Positions 45,817 through 58,000 of a stretch of DNA of 64,000 nucleotides are shown here, one piece after another (position 1 is the first letter of the stretch; each line of letters begins with the position of its first letter). A program made the position numbers and the translations under genes. This DNA is from Niveomyces insectorum RCEF 264 (taxonomy: Eukaryota; Ascomycota; Sordariomycetes; Hypocreales; Cordycipitaceae): NCBI GenBank assembly GCA_001636815.1, contig AZHD01000005.1, positions 1,217,560 to 1,281,559 of the forward strand, read 5' to 3'. Under the pieces are notes generated by a model. It was not told where the DNA came from. It worked only from the letters and a program-made list of their open reading frames with translations, and did no database searches.

Positions 45817-48406
45817 ATGCCGTCTCTAGACGGCATTGTATGCCTTCGGTGCCAAGTGCGGCTTTTGCACCCTCTGGCGCGCCGTCCGTTTCGTTTTCCG
45901 CTGCGAAGCGCGGCCAGCGGGCTCCGGCGACGCCACGTGAGCAGCAATGCCGCCCGCGCGGAGGCCGGAAGGCATGTACCGCTTGCACCGCTTGAGGATG
46001 CAGCTCCGAGCCGGCACGTCGCCGCCACCGAAACCCGTCCGTCCGTGGACGACACGACCACGACCTCGACCACGACCACCACCGCCGAACCAGCAGACGC
46101 CGAAGCGATTTGGGATGCCCTGCTCGACGAGAACGTCGACCCGACGGAGGAGGAGGTGTCTGGGTACATCGACGAGCTGCGGCCGGCCGACGAGACGATC
46201 GTGCCGCGGTCGGAGTTTGTGAGGCGGGCCAAGATGCTCGCGGACGGCTTTACGGTGGCCCAGCTCCAGGCGTACGTCCGCACGCACCGCACACCCGCCC
46301 GCAGCCAGCCCACCGTGCATGCGTGGGAGCTGCAACGGGCGCCCTGGGTTCCCGACGTGCCAGCCGAGACGAAGAAACCCCGCGGCCGCACGTCGACCGG
46401 TGCGGCAGCAGCCAGTATGCCTGCTGGCACCACCACCACCACCACCAACAGCCCCCTGCTCCACGGCTACGTCCAGAAATCCATGTCCAGCAAGGAGAAA
46501 CTCGTGGTGGAGTTGATGCGCGAGTGCTGGGGTCTCGCCATGCAGGAGTTGGTGGCCGCGCCGGGCCACGTGGACGTGACCGTGCGGGAGCTCGAGTTTG
46601 CGCTCCTGGCGGCCGGCGCGCAGACCTGGCTGCAGGCCATCTCGGCGGCGTTCTCGACCGTGCTCACCGCGACGGCCACCGCAGCGCGTCCTCCGCGTCT
46701 TCGCGCCCACCGCGACCGCCGACGCCATCCTGGCGGAGATCGACGCGGTGCTGCGCCGAGCGACCACGCGGCGCTTCCCGCTGTCCGGCGTGGTCCGCAC
46801 CCCTGCGGCGGTGGGCCCGACCACGCTGCAGGCCCTGGGCCAGCTGACTGGCAGCTGGGTGCGGCTGGACAAACCGGCAGCAACAGCGGACGCCGACGAT
46901 CCGGACGCGTCGGATGTGCTGGTCAGCTGGATCGCACATGTCGGTGCGGACAAGACGCCGCCGCGCGAGGACACGGCCGACAGGGTGTTTCGCCTGCTGC
47001 TGCGGGCGTACGGCCCGGCCACGGCGGCCACGACCGCCGCACTGGACTACCAGCCCCTGAAACGGTCCAAAGCCCGGTTTTTGGCGGACGTCGACGAGGC
47101 CATCCCGGCGGCGTGGTCGTGGGAGCACCGGCAGGGCCACTGGGCGCGGTGGGTGGAGCCGGCCTTGGCGGCGTCGTCCGAAAACCAGGCGCGGCGGGTC
47201 GCCAACACGTTTAGCATGCACGCGGTTCCCATGCCGTTTACGAGCGTTGCGCCGTCTCCCGAGACGGAGACCAGCGCGGCAAACGACGGTTCCAGCAACA
47301 GCCAGAAATGGTATCGCCGTCCGTGGACCTCTACGGTGGCCACGTTCGGCCGTGTTCTTCACGCCCAGCCCGGGGCGCAACTGGGCCTACTTCACAGGTT
47401 GGGCGACGGAGCGGACGGGTCGGCGGCAGCCGCGTTGTCGCTTTTGCACCAGTTTGCCCGCATTCTGTCGCCGGTCGTTCCGCCCTTGCTCGGCATTGAT
47501 TTGGCCCCGCGGGGCAACACCGCGGCTACGTCAACGACGCAGCCACCACCAGCCGTCACGTCCACCGCCATTTTGCTGCGCTTTCTGCCTGACCCCAACA
47601 CCCCGTTGGCAGACTGTGCGCCGCCGCTCGAGGTGTTCTTGGACGTGCCGACGGCATCGACCCTGACGGCGGCGGCAACGGCAACGGCAACGACACCGCC
47701 GTCGCCGTCGCCGCGTCCCGCCTTGACCGCGCTCCACACGATCATGGCCACACACGTCAGCGACTGTCTTTTCCCCACCCGCCCCGTCGATGTGCGCGTG
47801 ACACAGCAACGTTTCTTCGCGCTGCCCGGCGCCGACGTGGCGACCACCGCTGCGACGGCCGCCGGCACCACCGGCACCACCACCACGGACCCGGCGTCTG
47901 CGACGGACATCGCACCCTTGCTTGCATTCCTCGACCAGTCGCAGTTGCGTCTCGGCACGGGCCAACCCCTGGCCACGCCGCTGCGCCTGCGCCAGCTCGG
48001 TCTACCCAAGAGCGTGCTCCTCGCCGTCGAGGAGGAGGGTACCGCCAAACGCCGCGCAAAGGCACGCCACGACACGGTGACCCTGGACTACGTGTTTGCC
48101 GGCCTGGAGGTGCGGCGGCGCGTGGCCACGGCGTTTGGGGGCTGGACGCTGGCGCTGACGAGCGTGGAGACGGGCGGCGGCGGTGGTGGTGGTCGGGCTG
48201 GTGCCGTTGGTGCCACCAGCGAAGGGGGCCGCTGGACGGATCTCGCGCTGGAGGCGGTGCCGGCTGCCGGTGCGGTCCAGACCGGCGACGACGGCCAGAT
48301 GCCGCAGCGTCGGCACGACAAGGCGTCGTTCCAGCACGCGGTGGGCCAGCTCCTGCACGGGGACCACCTCAAGTGGGTGCTGCCGCCGCGGGAGATTGCG
48401 GTTTAA
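45817..48406 (+). CDS. SLS1-like mitochondrial inner-membrane-bound regulator (one frame change)
   Basis: The ATG at 45817 opens a basic, presequence-like N-terminus (LARRPFRFPLRSAASGLRRR). Residues about 100-165 (AIWDALLDENVDPTEEEVSGY, then FVRRAKMLADGFTVAQLQAYV) match the start of fungal SLS1 proteins. The frame then changes by one base between about 46640 and 46690. Before it lies TVRELEFALLAAGAQTWLQA, after it VLRVFAPTATADAILAEID, a KH-like segment, and the new frame stays open to TAA 48404-48406. The total is 2590 nt, one more than a multiple of three, so a single inserted base is the simplest cause. Yeast Sls1 links mitochondrial mRNA handling to translation at the inner membrane; that role is inferred. 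The middle and C-terminal parts carry Thr/Ala-rich inserts. Confidence 0.7.
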
Positions 48407-49847
48407 AATGGGGTGCTGCATGGACACCTGCGTGTCTATGGACGACGTACATAGAGATACTACGTTGAGTTTTACAATCGATCTATTCTCGCCGTTTTTT
48501 GGACCACCGACGTCGGTGCAAAAACCGTATCTTCCAGAAGCACCCAGAACAAAAACGTAGAGTGATATCTCGCCATCCGAGGTGGTCCAAAGGGCAAAAC
48601 AGAAAGTCGCCGCCAATATTCGCCTCCTCAAAGAAAAAGAAAGAAGTGCAATCTCGTTTGTTCTGGAACATTAGACGCCAATATGGGCAGCAAAAACACT
48701 GCTTTTTTCTTTTTCTTTTTGCTCTTATCAGTTTGTCTGTTCAAACTAAGAATGCCACCCGTCGACGTGACTCATGCCGGCGAGACTCTGCCCAAACCAC
48801 AAAGAGGCGGGCGACTGCAGCCAAACCCAACACCCGCCATAAGCGAGCAAATCGTGGATGGTTTGGCGTTCTGAGATTTAGGGAGAAATGAGGCCCAACG
48901 AACGTGAGACAGCCCACCTGGCAACCATACAACCAGCAATCTCTTTTTTGGGAAAACCAAAGAACGCATGTCTCACAGTGTTGTTGAGATTGTGGCCGTT
49001 TGACGGTTTGCAGACACAGCGAGGGCGACTTTTCTTGCGTTGCCATTTAGTTCACCACTTTTTGCTGTTCTTATTTTGGTCACGGGATAGCGAATCCAAT
49101 CTACCTAGCAACCTGTGAAAGTAAACAAAGAAACAGCGCGGCCGGTCCTGCAGGACAGGGAACCAACACCGCCAGCTGGTCATTCTGCACGAAATAGGTA
49201 GGTAACTCGCACAGGCAGGTAAGCGCGATGGAGGGGCAACAAAATGCATGCGCGCCTTCCCTCGTCTTTTGAGTATTTCGTAATCCGAATTGGCCCTTTA
49301 TCGACCAATCAAAGGAAAGGAAAGGGAGGCGCAAGAGGAAAAAGCGGCGAAAGAAAGCCGCCACAAATTTTTTTTAGTGTCTTTTTTTTTATCGGGCTGT
49401 GGGGCACAAAGCCCTGGCAAAAGGCCAACCACACAACAACAAACAACCCCCTCCACCCCGCTTTAAATTTTTTTTTTTTTGCTGTTCTTTTTTTTTTTGC
49501 CTTCCTAGTCCTTTTCCCCTCCTTCCCATCCTTTCTCCCATTTAAACCCCTCCACGCACTTCTGTTCTTTTCAAATTTTTTTTTCTTCCTCCTTTCTCTC
49601 CTTGTCTGGCACACCGTGAATCAAGCATTCTGATCTGCTGTGAGTTTTTTTTCCCTCCCATTTCTCATTTCCATCATCATCGACGGCATCGAAAAAGCAT
49701 TTGGATTTTGCTGTCCTTGTTTTCTCGTTCTTTTTCGAAACGGCAATTTTCTGATCTTCTTTTTCGAATAGATTCTCATCTCTCGTCGCGAACTCGCAAC
49801 GCAAAACTACAAAAAACACACATTCACACAACCAAAACATCGTCACA
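48407..49847. promoter_or_regulatory. SLS1-like 3' flank and tef1 promoter
   Basis: 1.4 kb with no other gene. From about 49370 to 49780 the plus strand is rich in T and C runs, including TTTAAATTTTTTT near 49461, C/T blocks at 49500-49630, and T-rich DNA up to the leader ending CGTCACAATG. C/T-rich leaders are typical of strongly expressed fungal genes such as this one. Confidence 0.55.
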
Positions 49848-52068
49848 ATGGGGTATGTCTTCAATCTTCTGCTCGGCTTGCTTGGTAGTCGTCGTTTCTT
49901 CGTCGTTTTGCCGTTGTCATGAGGATGGTCGGTCGCCGTCATATCAGAATTTTTTGGTGACGGTGATACTGTGAAGTCTGGCAACGGCATCGAGAAGAGG
50001 CATCGGCCTTCTTTAAATTCTATTTGTCAAACCGCATGAATCATTTGCTAACCATGTTTGCGCACACAGTAAAGAGGAGAAGCCTCATATCAACGTCGTG
50101 GTCATCGGGTTTGTTTGCCCCTGAAGAAAAGACTGCTTGAGGCAGCACGCTTTTGCATTCGGCAATCGACAGCAGAAATACTGACAACGATTTGTGACCA
50201 ACAGCCACGTCGACTCCGGCAAGTCGACGACCGTAAGTCAACCACTTCTCGTTGCAAGTCATCACCCATGTCTGCTTCATAGACTAACCAACGTCTTTCT
50301 AGACCGGCCATCTGATCTACCAGTGCGGTGGTATCGACAAGCGTACCATCGAGAAGTTCGAGAAGGTAAGGATTCCTTGATGCAGAGATCTTTTTTTTCC
50401 CCATTCGACTTCTCTTCCTTCTGTTGCCATGGCAAAACACATTTTTCCTAGCGTTCATTTTTTTCATTTTTTTTTTTTTTTTGCTGGCGTCTTCCTTGGC
50501 CTGGCTTCGCGCTTTGTTTGCCCCTCCCTTCACTCCATCTACCGCAAAAGTGGGGTGGAGGGGCAGCGCTGGTTTGGGCTTTGGCTGTGGGATGGCAAAA
50601 AAAAAAAAACCTTTGGCGGTCAAAGCACCGAGTCGTCGAGCACAGACCATCTCTCTTCACACAACCCTGCCACCATTGCCTCGCTACACAATTACATGAT
50701 CCATCCACTCGACCCAAATTTCTCAAAATGCAGTTGCTGACCCGCAAAACAGGAAGCCGCCGAGTTGGGCAAGGGTTCCTTCAAGTATGCCTGGGTGCTT
50801 GACAAGCTCAAGGCCGAGCGTGAGCGCGGTATCACCATTGATATCGCCCTCTGGAAGTTCGAGACCCCCAAGTACTACGTCACCGTCATTGGTATGTTTT
50901 TTTTTGCTGTTCCCTGGTTTTCCCCGTCTTGCCGTTCTGTCTGCTAACAATTACAGACGCCCCTGGCCATCGTGACTTCATCAAGAACATGATCACTGGT
51001 ACCTCGCAGGCCGACTGCGCCATTCTCATCATTGCCGCCGGCACTGGTGAGTTCGAGGCTGGTATCTCCAAGGATGGCCAGACGCGTGAGCACGCCCTGC
51101 TCGCCTACACCCTGGGTGTGCGGCAGCTCATTGTCGCCATCAACAAGATGGACACCACCAAGTGGTCCGAGGACCGTTACCAGGAGATCATCAAGGAGAC
51201 CAGCAACTTCATCAAGAAGGTCGGCTACGACCCCAAGACCGTTGCCTTCGTCCCCATCTCCGGCTTCAACGGCGACAACATGCTCACCCCCTCCACCAAC
51301 TGCCCCTGGTACAAGGGCTGGGAGAAGACCACCAAGTCCCAGGGCAAGGTCACCGGCAAGACCCTTCTGGAGGCCATCGACGCCGTCGAGCCCCCCAAGC
51401 GTCCCACCGACAAGCCCCTGCGTCTGCCCCTCCAGGACGTGTACAAGATTGGCGGTATCGGCACTGTGCCCGTCGGCCGTATCGAGACGGGTGTCCTCAA
51501 GCCCGGTATGGTCGTCACCTTTGCTCCCTCCAACGTCACCACTGAAGTCAAGTCCGTCGAGATGCACCACGAGCAGCTCACCGAGGGTCTCCCGGGCGAC
51601 AACGTCGGCTTCAACGTGAAGAACGTGTCCGTCAAGGAAATCCGCCGTGGCAACGTTGCTGGCGACAGCAAGAACGACCCGCCCATGGGTGCCGCCACCT
51701 TCACCGCCCAGGTCATCGTGCTGAACCACCCTGGCCAGGTCGGTGCTGGTTACGCCCCCGTGCTGGACTGCCACACTGCCCACATTGCGTGCAAGTTCAC
51801 CGAGATTCTTGAGAAGATCGACCGCCGTACCGGCAAGTCGGTCGAGAACAACCCCAAGTTCATCAAGTCGGGCGACGCCGCCATTGTCAAGTTGACCCCC
51901 TCGAAGCCCATGTGCGTGGAGGCCTTCACGGACTACCCGCCCCTGGGTCGTTTCGCCGTCCGTGACATGCGCCAGACCGTTGCTGTCGGTGTCATCAAGT
52001 CGGTGGAGAAGGCTGCCGCTGGCGCCGGCAAGGTCACCAAGTCGGCTGCCAAGGCCACCAAGAAATAA
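49848..52068 (+). CDS. tef1: Translation elongation factor 1-alpha
   Basis: Six exons: 49848-49852, 50070-50108, 50205-50232, 50303-50365, 50753-50891, 50957-52068; 461 aa, all phases join. Exon 1 encodes only MG, as is common in Sordariomycete tef1 genes. The GTPase motifs are complete: GHVDSGKS across introns 2 and 3, DAPGH across intron 5, and NKMD. Domain II/III landmarks include IGTVPVGRIETGVLKPG and TPSKPMCVEAF. The protein delivers aminoacyl-tRNA to the ribosome in the cytosol. Intron 1 is 217 nt and intron 4 is 387 nt, long for this window and T-rich; they are in the part commonly used as a species marker. Codon use is strongly biased to C-ending codons, as expected for a highly expressed gene. 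Confidence 0.97.
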
Positions 52069-55000
52069 GCTAATTCGCCGTTTCGATGTTTTCGAGGAGG
52101 AGGATGGGTGGTGGTTCCTTTGGGCCAGGGGGCCGGACGTCCGGCCAACCCCTTTTTTTTTGTTGCTTTGCCATGCCCAAGTTTTCGCGCGTGTGTTCTT
52201 TCGGGCATGCGCGCGTTTCCCAACTCCAAATGTTTAGTTAGAGATGGAAAAGCTCGGGTTTCCTTGTCAAAAAAAAAAATTTCATCATGTATTGCAACCG
52301 GGGGGGTTGTCGTGCCGGCAGTTTTCTGTACATCCCGCACCCTTATCTCATTTCGCCGATATCCAATGCGAATTTCTTACTTTTTTTTTTGTCAACTTCC
52401 TGCTTCATCTTTTGCACACATGCAAAAAGGAAAAGTGTCCAAAAAGCTCATCTATCGTCGCCGGGTACACTGGGGGTAGAGGAAAATTACAGGAGGTCTG
52501 GGCTGCTTTGTTGGCGATTTCTCTTCAAAACATGTCTTTCTCCCTGTAGTACGGAAAAGTGTAGAGTAGTCCCAGATAATAGATACGGTGTCTTCGTTCG
52601 GTTTCCTACCAAGCAGTTGTGGTCTTTCGTTCTCGTTCTTTGCCGTCAGCATTACCGACGTACGTGAATAAAAAGCGAGTTTGTTATTTTGATGCGCTCT
52701 CATTTAATCCTGCTCCTTCTTATCCTTTCCATTATGGTCCTCGTTCGTTTATAATGTTCCTCGCCTCTCCGTCTTCTTCAACTGCAACTGGGCAAACGAA
52801 GCTGCCTGGCCTACCAACTCCCAAGTCTTTGATACTGCTGCAAATTCCACGCGTATATCCCATTGTTTGTTGATCTTCCTAGGCGTCCTCAGCAGACTTC
52901 TACTTGGCAGAACTACCACGTTTGTAGATCCTTCTCCTCTGACATCCTCACGTTTGTCTTCAACACAAATGTTGATTCTGCCTTCACTTTCGAAGCAAGT
53001 CAACTCTTATTCCATCGGCTCCTTTAACGACATCTACCGCGATAAATTCTAGTGTTCTTTCTTTGGTGAAGGAATGGGAGGAATTACGGCCGAGTGTTTC
53101 GTTCGACGCCTCGCCCCAAGCCGTCGAACGAAACGGCTTACTTACCCTGGATGGCTTGCTCCCGAAGCCGGCAACCACCAACACCCGGCGATGGGGTATG
53201 GCCGAGAAGGAAGAACGAGCCCTACGGCGAGTAAATTATCAGAGAAGTTGCTGCATCCTCGTTTCTCATATCTCCCATTCAACTCCCAGCATATTCTTGC
53301 AGTGCATGGATTGTCCTTGAAAATCCGCAAAGACACACGCGTCTAGCACACATGTCGCCCGTTGCGAAACGGGCAACAACGCGCCCTTGAGCTGGCCCGT
53401 TCTGTCTACAAGCGCTGCTTCTCTTTGGCACGGCATACGTTCTCACATGCGCAGCTGGACACGTTCGTCTCCCTTACCATATGTCCCTCGCCAAAGCATG
53501 TTTCCCCTGTCAGTTCGACTGATGCAACTGAGCTCTGCCCCTTTTTGTCCGCCCTCCTACCATTGTGGTAGACGCATACGACTGCTGTGTCGCCGTCATG
53601 ATCATGCCTCCGTCCTCCTTTTGCCCCCTGATCCCCTTCGTCCGTCCCCTTTCATCATTTCTTTAAGCAGGATCCTCATTGTGACATCCGAGTTTCCACA
53701 CGAAGACTAAACCACCATCTGTGGCCAAAGACACGACCTTCCCTCTTACCTGTTGACCAGTGGTTTCGTCGGCCTCCTTTGTTGTTGTCGTCGTCGCCTC
53801 CCTTCCTACTCCGTACTCCGTATATCCGTATTGCCATGTTCCCTAGTTTGGTTGAGATGTGTTGTCTCCCGTCTTGTGACTTGCAGTCGTTCTGGGAAAG
53901 GCTGTTATACTTCGTGGGTTCGTTCGTCGTAGGTTGGGCTGGCGCAACACACAGCGAGACGACTGGGCAAAGGGACCTTACGCCCAGCCGCCTTTTGTCG
54001 CACCGTCCCCCCGTATGTCGGCGCAGTTTTCCTGGGACGCCTTGTGGCGCCTGCGCCCAATGCTTACCTCGACAAATTTCTCTCGTTGGGTTCGCTGCGC
54101 AGGAGGAAAAGACGCATGTCACGAAAGCATCTGGATCACACCACCACGGTCAACTCTGCGTGAACTTGTACAGACAGAAAAAAAGTTGCAACACGCAAAT
54201 ACCATAGAACGACTCTTGCCCGTTCCGTGTGATAGCATCGTCGTGTTTTTTTCCTGTATTTTTTTGCGTCTTTGTGTTGCTTTTCTTCCCGGTTCTCCTT
54301 CATCTTCAGGAAACCGAGTTAACGGGAAAGTGAAACACCCAAACAATACAGCCTATTTAGTCGGCGCCTCTTCCTACTACTTAGGAAGAACAGAAGAACT
54401 GGTCCGCCCGCCGACGGACGAAACAAAAACAAACAAACAGACAACGCACAGTCCCAGATGCTTTGACGGGGCCTTTTGGCGGGCTCGGGCCCATTTTACG
54501 GAGTACGACAGCAGCCCGTCCTCCCGTTCGGAACGGGCCCAAGACACCACGCGCGCAGTTTTTTTTTTTTTTTCGGACTGGTCTGTCGGTCCGTCACACA
54601 TTTCCCGCCTCCTAAGAACACCAACATCTCTCGCGCTCTCTCAAAACCGAAACAGGCACACGCGCGGGACGACGAAAGAGAAAGGCTTGGCTGCCTTGAT
54701 CAACGGCTTCCCGACCGCAGAATTGACCGCTTACATAATGAACTCCGTACAGCCAACGATCGAGGATCGAAGGGGGGGGGGGGGGGCGCAAAATCGAGTC
54801 TAGGCGGTTCCGTTCCCGCGACCCCTTTCCGTTCAAAGTAAGTAGTTCGTAACTCGTTTTGACGTCGAAAAACACTAAAATCCAGGGCCTCGCGGCTTCG
54901 GCATTCATTCAGTGCAGCCTTCTTTTTTTGGCTTTTTTTTTACTGTCTCCGACTCCGTCTTTTCCTTTGATATTCGCGCAAGCGTAACAGAAAAGGCACC

Positions 55001-58000
55001 CGTAGCATTTTCTGGTGGGTTTTTGGTTGTCAGCCGGTCATTTTTTTTTCCTGGTTTTCTTCATGTTTTAGTCTCTTGTCTTTGTTCTATTTTCAAGGCT
55101 GCATCGAACAAATTCTGCCGAAAGGGGGCTTTGGTGTAAATACCGGGAGTTTTCTTGGCAGGGACCGCTGACGGTCAAACAACCACGTTTGAGGATTTTA
55201 CGATGGCGTCAGCATGGGATTTCTATGGCAGTTGTGTTCCGTACTCCCATGTGTTTTGTAGCAGGCTGGGGCCGGGGCTGGGCCAGACCGTTTTTCTTTT
55301 TTTCTCTCTCTGTCAGCGAGAAGCCGGCATGATGGCGCCAGGTCGTGCGCAGGGACGAGCACCCACTGAATGGGAGAGAAGACAGCGCTATTGTACGAGC
55401 AGCTACTGTAGCAAGAAAATCAAAACAAGCTCCGTCCGTATTACGGCATAAGACGGGCGTAGAGAAAGAGTGAGATCTACAAACTGGGGGTTGTCATCCG
55501 GCCGCCGGCACAACCGCGGAGCACGCAACTGTACGACTCCATACGAAGTAGGCGCCGTCATTTCCCCGGAGATACCAGTGACGTGCGTTTTCCCATGACA
55601 CCACAAGAAAGACGCGAGACGAGCCCTGTATATGTAAAGGGTTCCTGCCAAGGGGGTACCTTTTACGAAGTATATGGATGCTTGTATTCTAGAGTCGTAC
55701 GGAGGACGGAGAACCAAGGACGGAAGCGCATTTGGTAAGATGGAGGTAGGCTTGGGAGGACGGGGACGTGCCTGTCAAAAAGCGATCGCCAAGTCTTTTC
55801 ATAGCGGGAAGCCGAAGGGAATTTCCGCGGAGTGTCGAACGGACATCCTTTTTTCTGTCCCGGTTGCATCACCGCAACTACCACACTCCCCTGGCGGTGG
55901 GCGTTCCTTTTTCGTGATAAAGAGCGGGTTTCGAGGTCATATGGCCTGCCCCATTACGGGAAAATAAGGAATCGCCAAAAAGAAAAACCAGGAAAAGAGG
56001 AAAACGCGGCATTTATGATTTTTCTTGGATGTAAAAAAAAAGGGGGGGGGGGCGTGTGGTGTAATTCCATCAAGCTGGGTCTGAGAAGATGTAAAATAAG
56101 AAACAAAAGAAAACAATACGGGAGACTCCGTTCTGTCATATCGGATACGGGGGTGTTGCATAAAACACAATGTGGGCGACCCATACTCCGTCCTCCGTGA
56201 TACCTTCTTTTGGTGATCGTCTTCGTTCCCTCATTCCGGGGTCCTGGACATGTAGGATGGGAGTAACGACCATCTTGTTCTTTGTGATGTTTTTTGGTTT
56301 GTTCGGACGAGTTGCAGGTCGTCTCCAAGTCGGTGGAACCCGTAGGGGATGTACTGCTCGCGTACCTATCGTCCGTTACGTCAAAACGTGGGCCGTGGCC
56401 AGGCTGGAGAGGCTCGGCATTTTGACGGCAGGCTGACTGCCAACGACGGAGTACGGCGTGCAGAATATACTTTGCAATACATGACAGCCCGCCGGCTCTT
56501 CGCCTTCGGCACGACTGTCTTTTCCCGTCCTCCGCTACCCACCCACGTTGTTTATTTTTGTCGTTTGTCCCCGGAATTCTTCTGGAAGGCTTTATTTTTT
56601 TGGTTTTTTTTTATTAGTTGTACTTCAAGCGCCCAGCGGAAGACATTGTTTCCGTTGCGTCCTTACACTAACATCGACGCCAAAAAAAAGAAAGAAAAAA
56701 GAAAGGAGCTAAACCCCTAAAATATACTCGTATGCAGTCTGCCTCTGATTTTGTTTAACCCTTTTTGTCCCCAAGCTTCTAGTCAGGGCCATGCCGTTCA
56801 CACTCACACAAACCACTCACAAACTTTGGGAAAATATGCATGGACATGCAAGTACCGTGGTGTTCTTCACACCACCCCTTTCTGTTTGTCCTTCTTTCGA
56901 CCGTGTTTCGACCGTCCCTCCGTCCTTTCTTTTTCCGTCGAGTGCGGTGTGCAGATATGTACATATAAGCAATACGCACGCCGTTCATGGTCCCACCTGC
57001 GGCCGCATTTTTTGCTCGGTCTGGTATTGGTTGGCGTGCCTCGAACAACCAACAGCCTCGTACGAAGTACAAGAAAAGAGTACATAACTCTTTTTTCATA
57101 AAATTTGCCCACACGGGTTCTCCACCTACCGAGGCACAACCAACGGGTTTAAGTACAACTAGAGCGAAAAAAAAAAGAATAAGGGGGACCCACTGATATA
57201 AGTCCAACCCTACCCAGACAACTGGTGACGCAGCAGAAACGGGGAGTTCTTCATCCCCGCCGTCTGCCATCTGTCTACGAAGTACCATCTGAATTCCCCG
57301 CCGCCCAACGGGGGGGCATCGTTATGCATCGTCGTAGGCTCCGGCAAGGTGGTGTTCCGTTTGAGAAAAGAAAACAAAGATGCTATGATTTTTAGTGCGT
57401 GCCTGACAAGAACCCTGGAGGAGCACAGAATAACCTTTTTCCAAGTGGGCTTTTTGTGTTGGCCGAATCGGCAAAAAGGCAGCAATCGGCTGATCGTGCA
57501 CGACAAAAAAAAAGGGGTGAACTTGTTGCTTGCTGTCGTTAAAGTCCGAACGCCGTATTGCCTTTGTGCCAATCTTATGACGGCCTCGTCGCTGATGTGG
57601 TTGTTGTTGTTGATCAACGCCGACCACGGTCTTATCGACTCAGCAATCAAGCCAAAAAAAGAAAGCACAAAGAGAACGGCATCTTGTCTTTTTTTCTTGG
57701 GTAATTGCTCCGCTGGGGGGATCACGATGGTCTCAGCTGGACCGTACGCAATACATAATATACGGTCGTTGCGGGAATCCGAACGCCGTGCATAAACTCC
57801 AGGCCAAAACAGAATTACTCCGCAAAGGATACGGTGTATTCCGTAGGTAAGTTGTAGTACGGAGTATAGTACTAATACAGTAGTCTTCATGATTTTCCAG
57901 GGGTCACCACCCACTGTAACCATGACTGTGGCCACCCACCACCACCAACACAGACCGGCATTCGCGAGGACGGGCCTTCGCGGCAAACGAGAAGGCTTGC

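Noticed and set aside
53934..54803. 289-codon plus-strand ORF in the large intergenic region
   Set aside because: It runs through homopolymers and a G15 tract, has no recognisable domain and mixed low-information composition; a chance frame.
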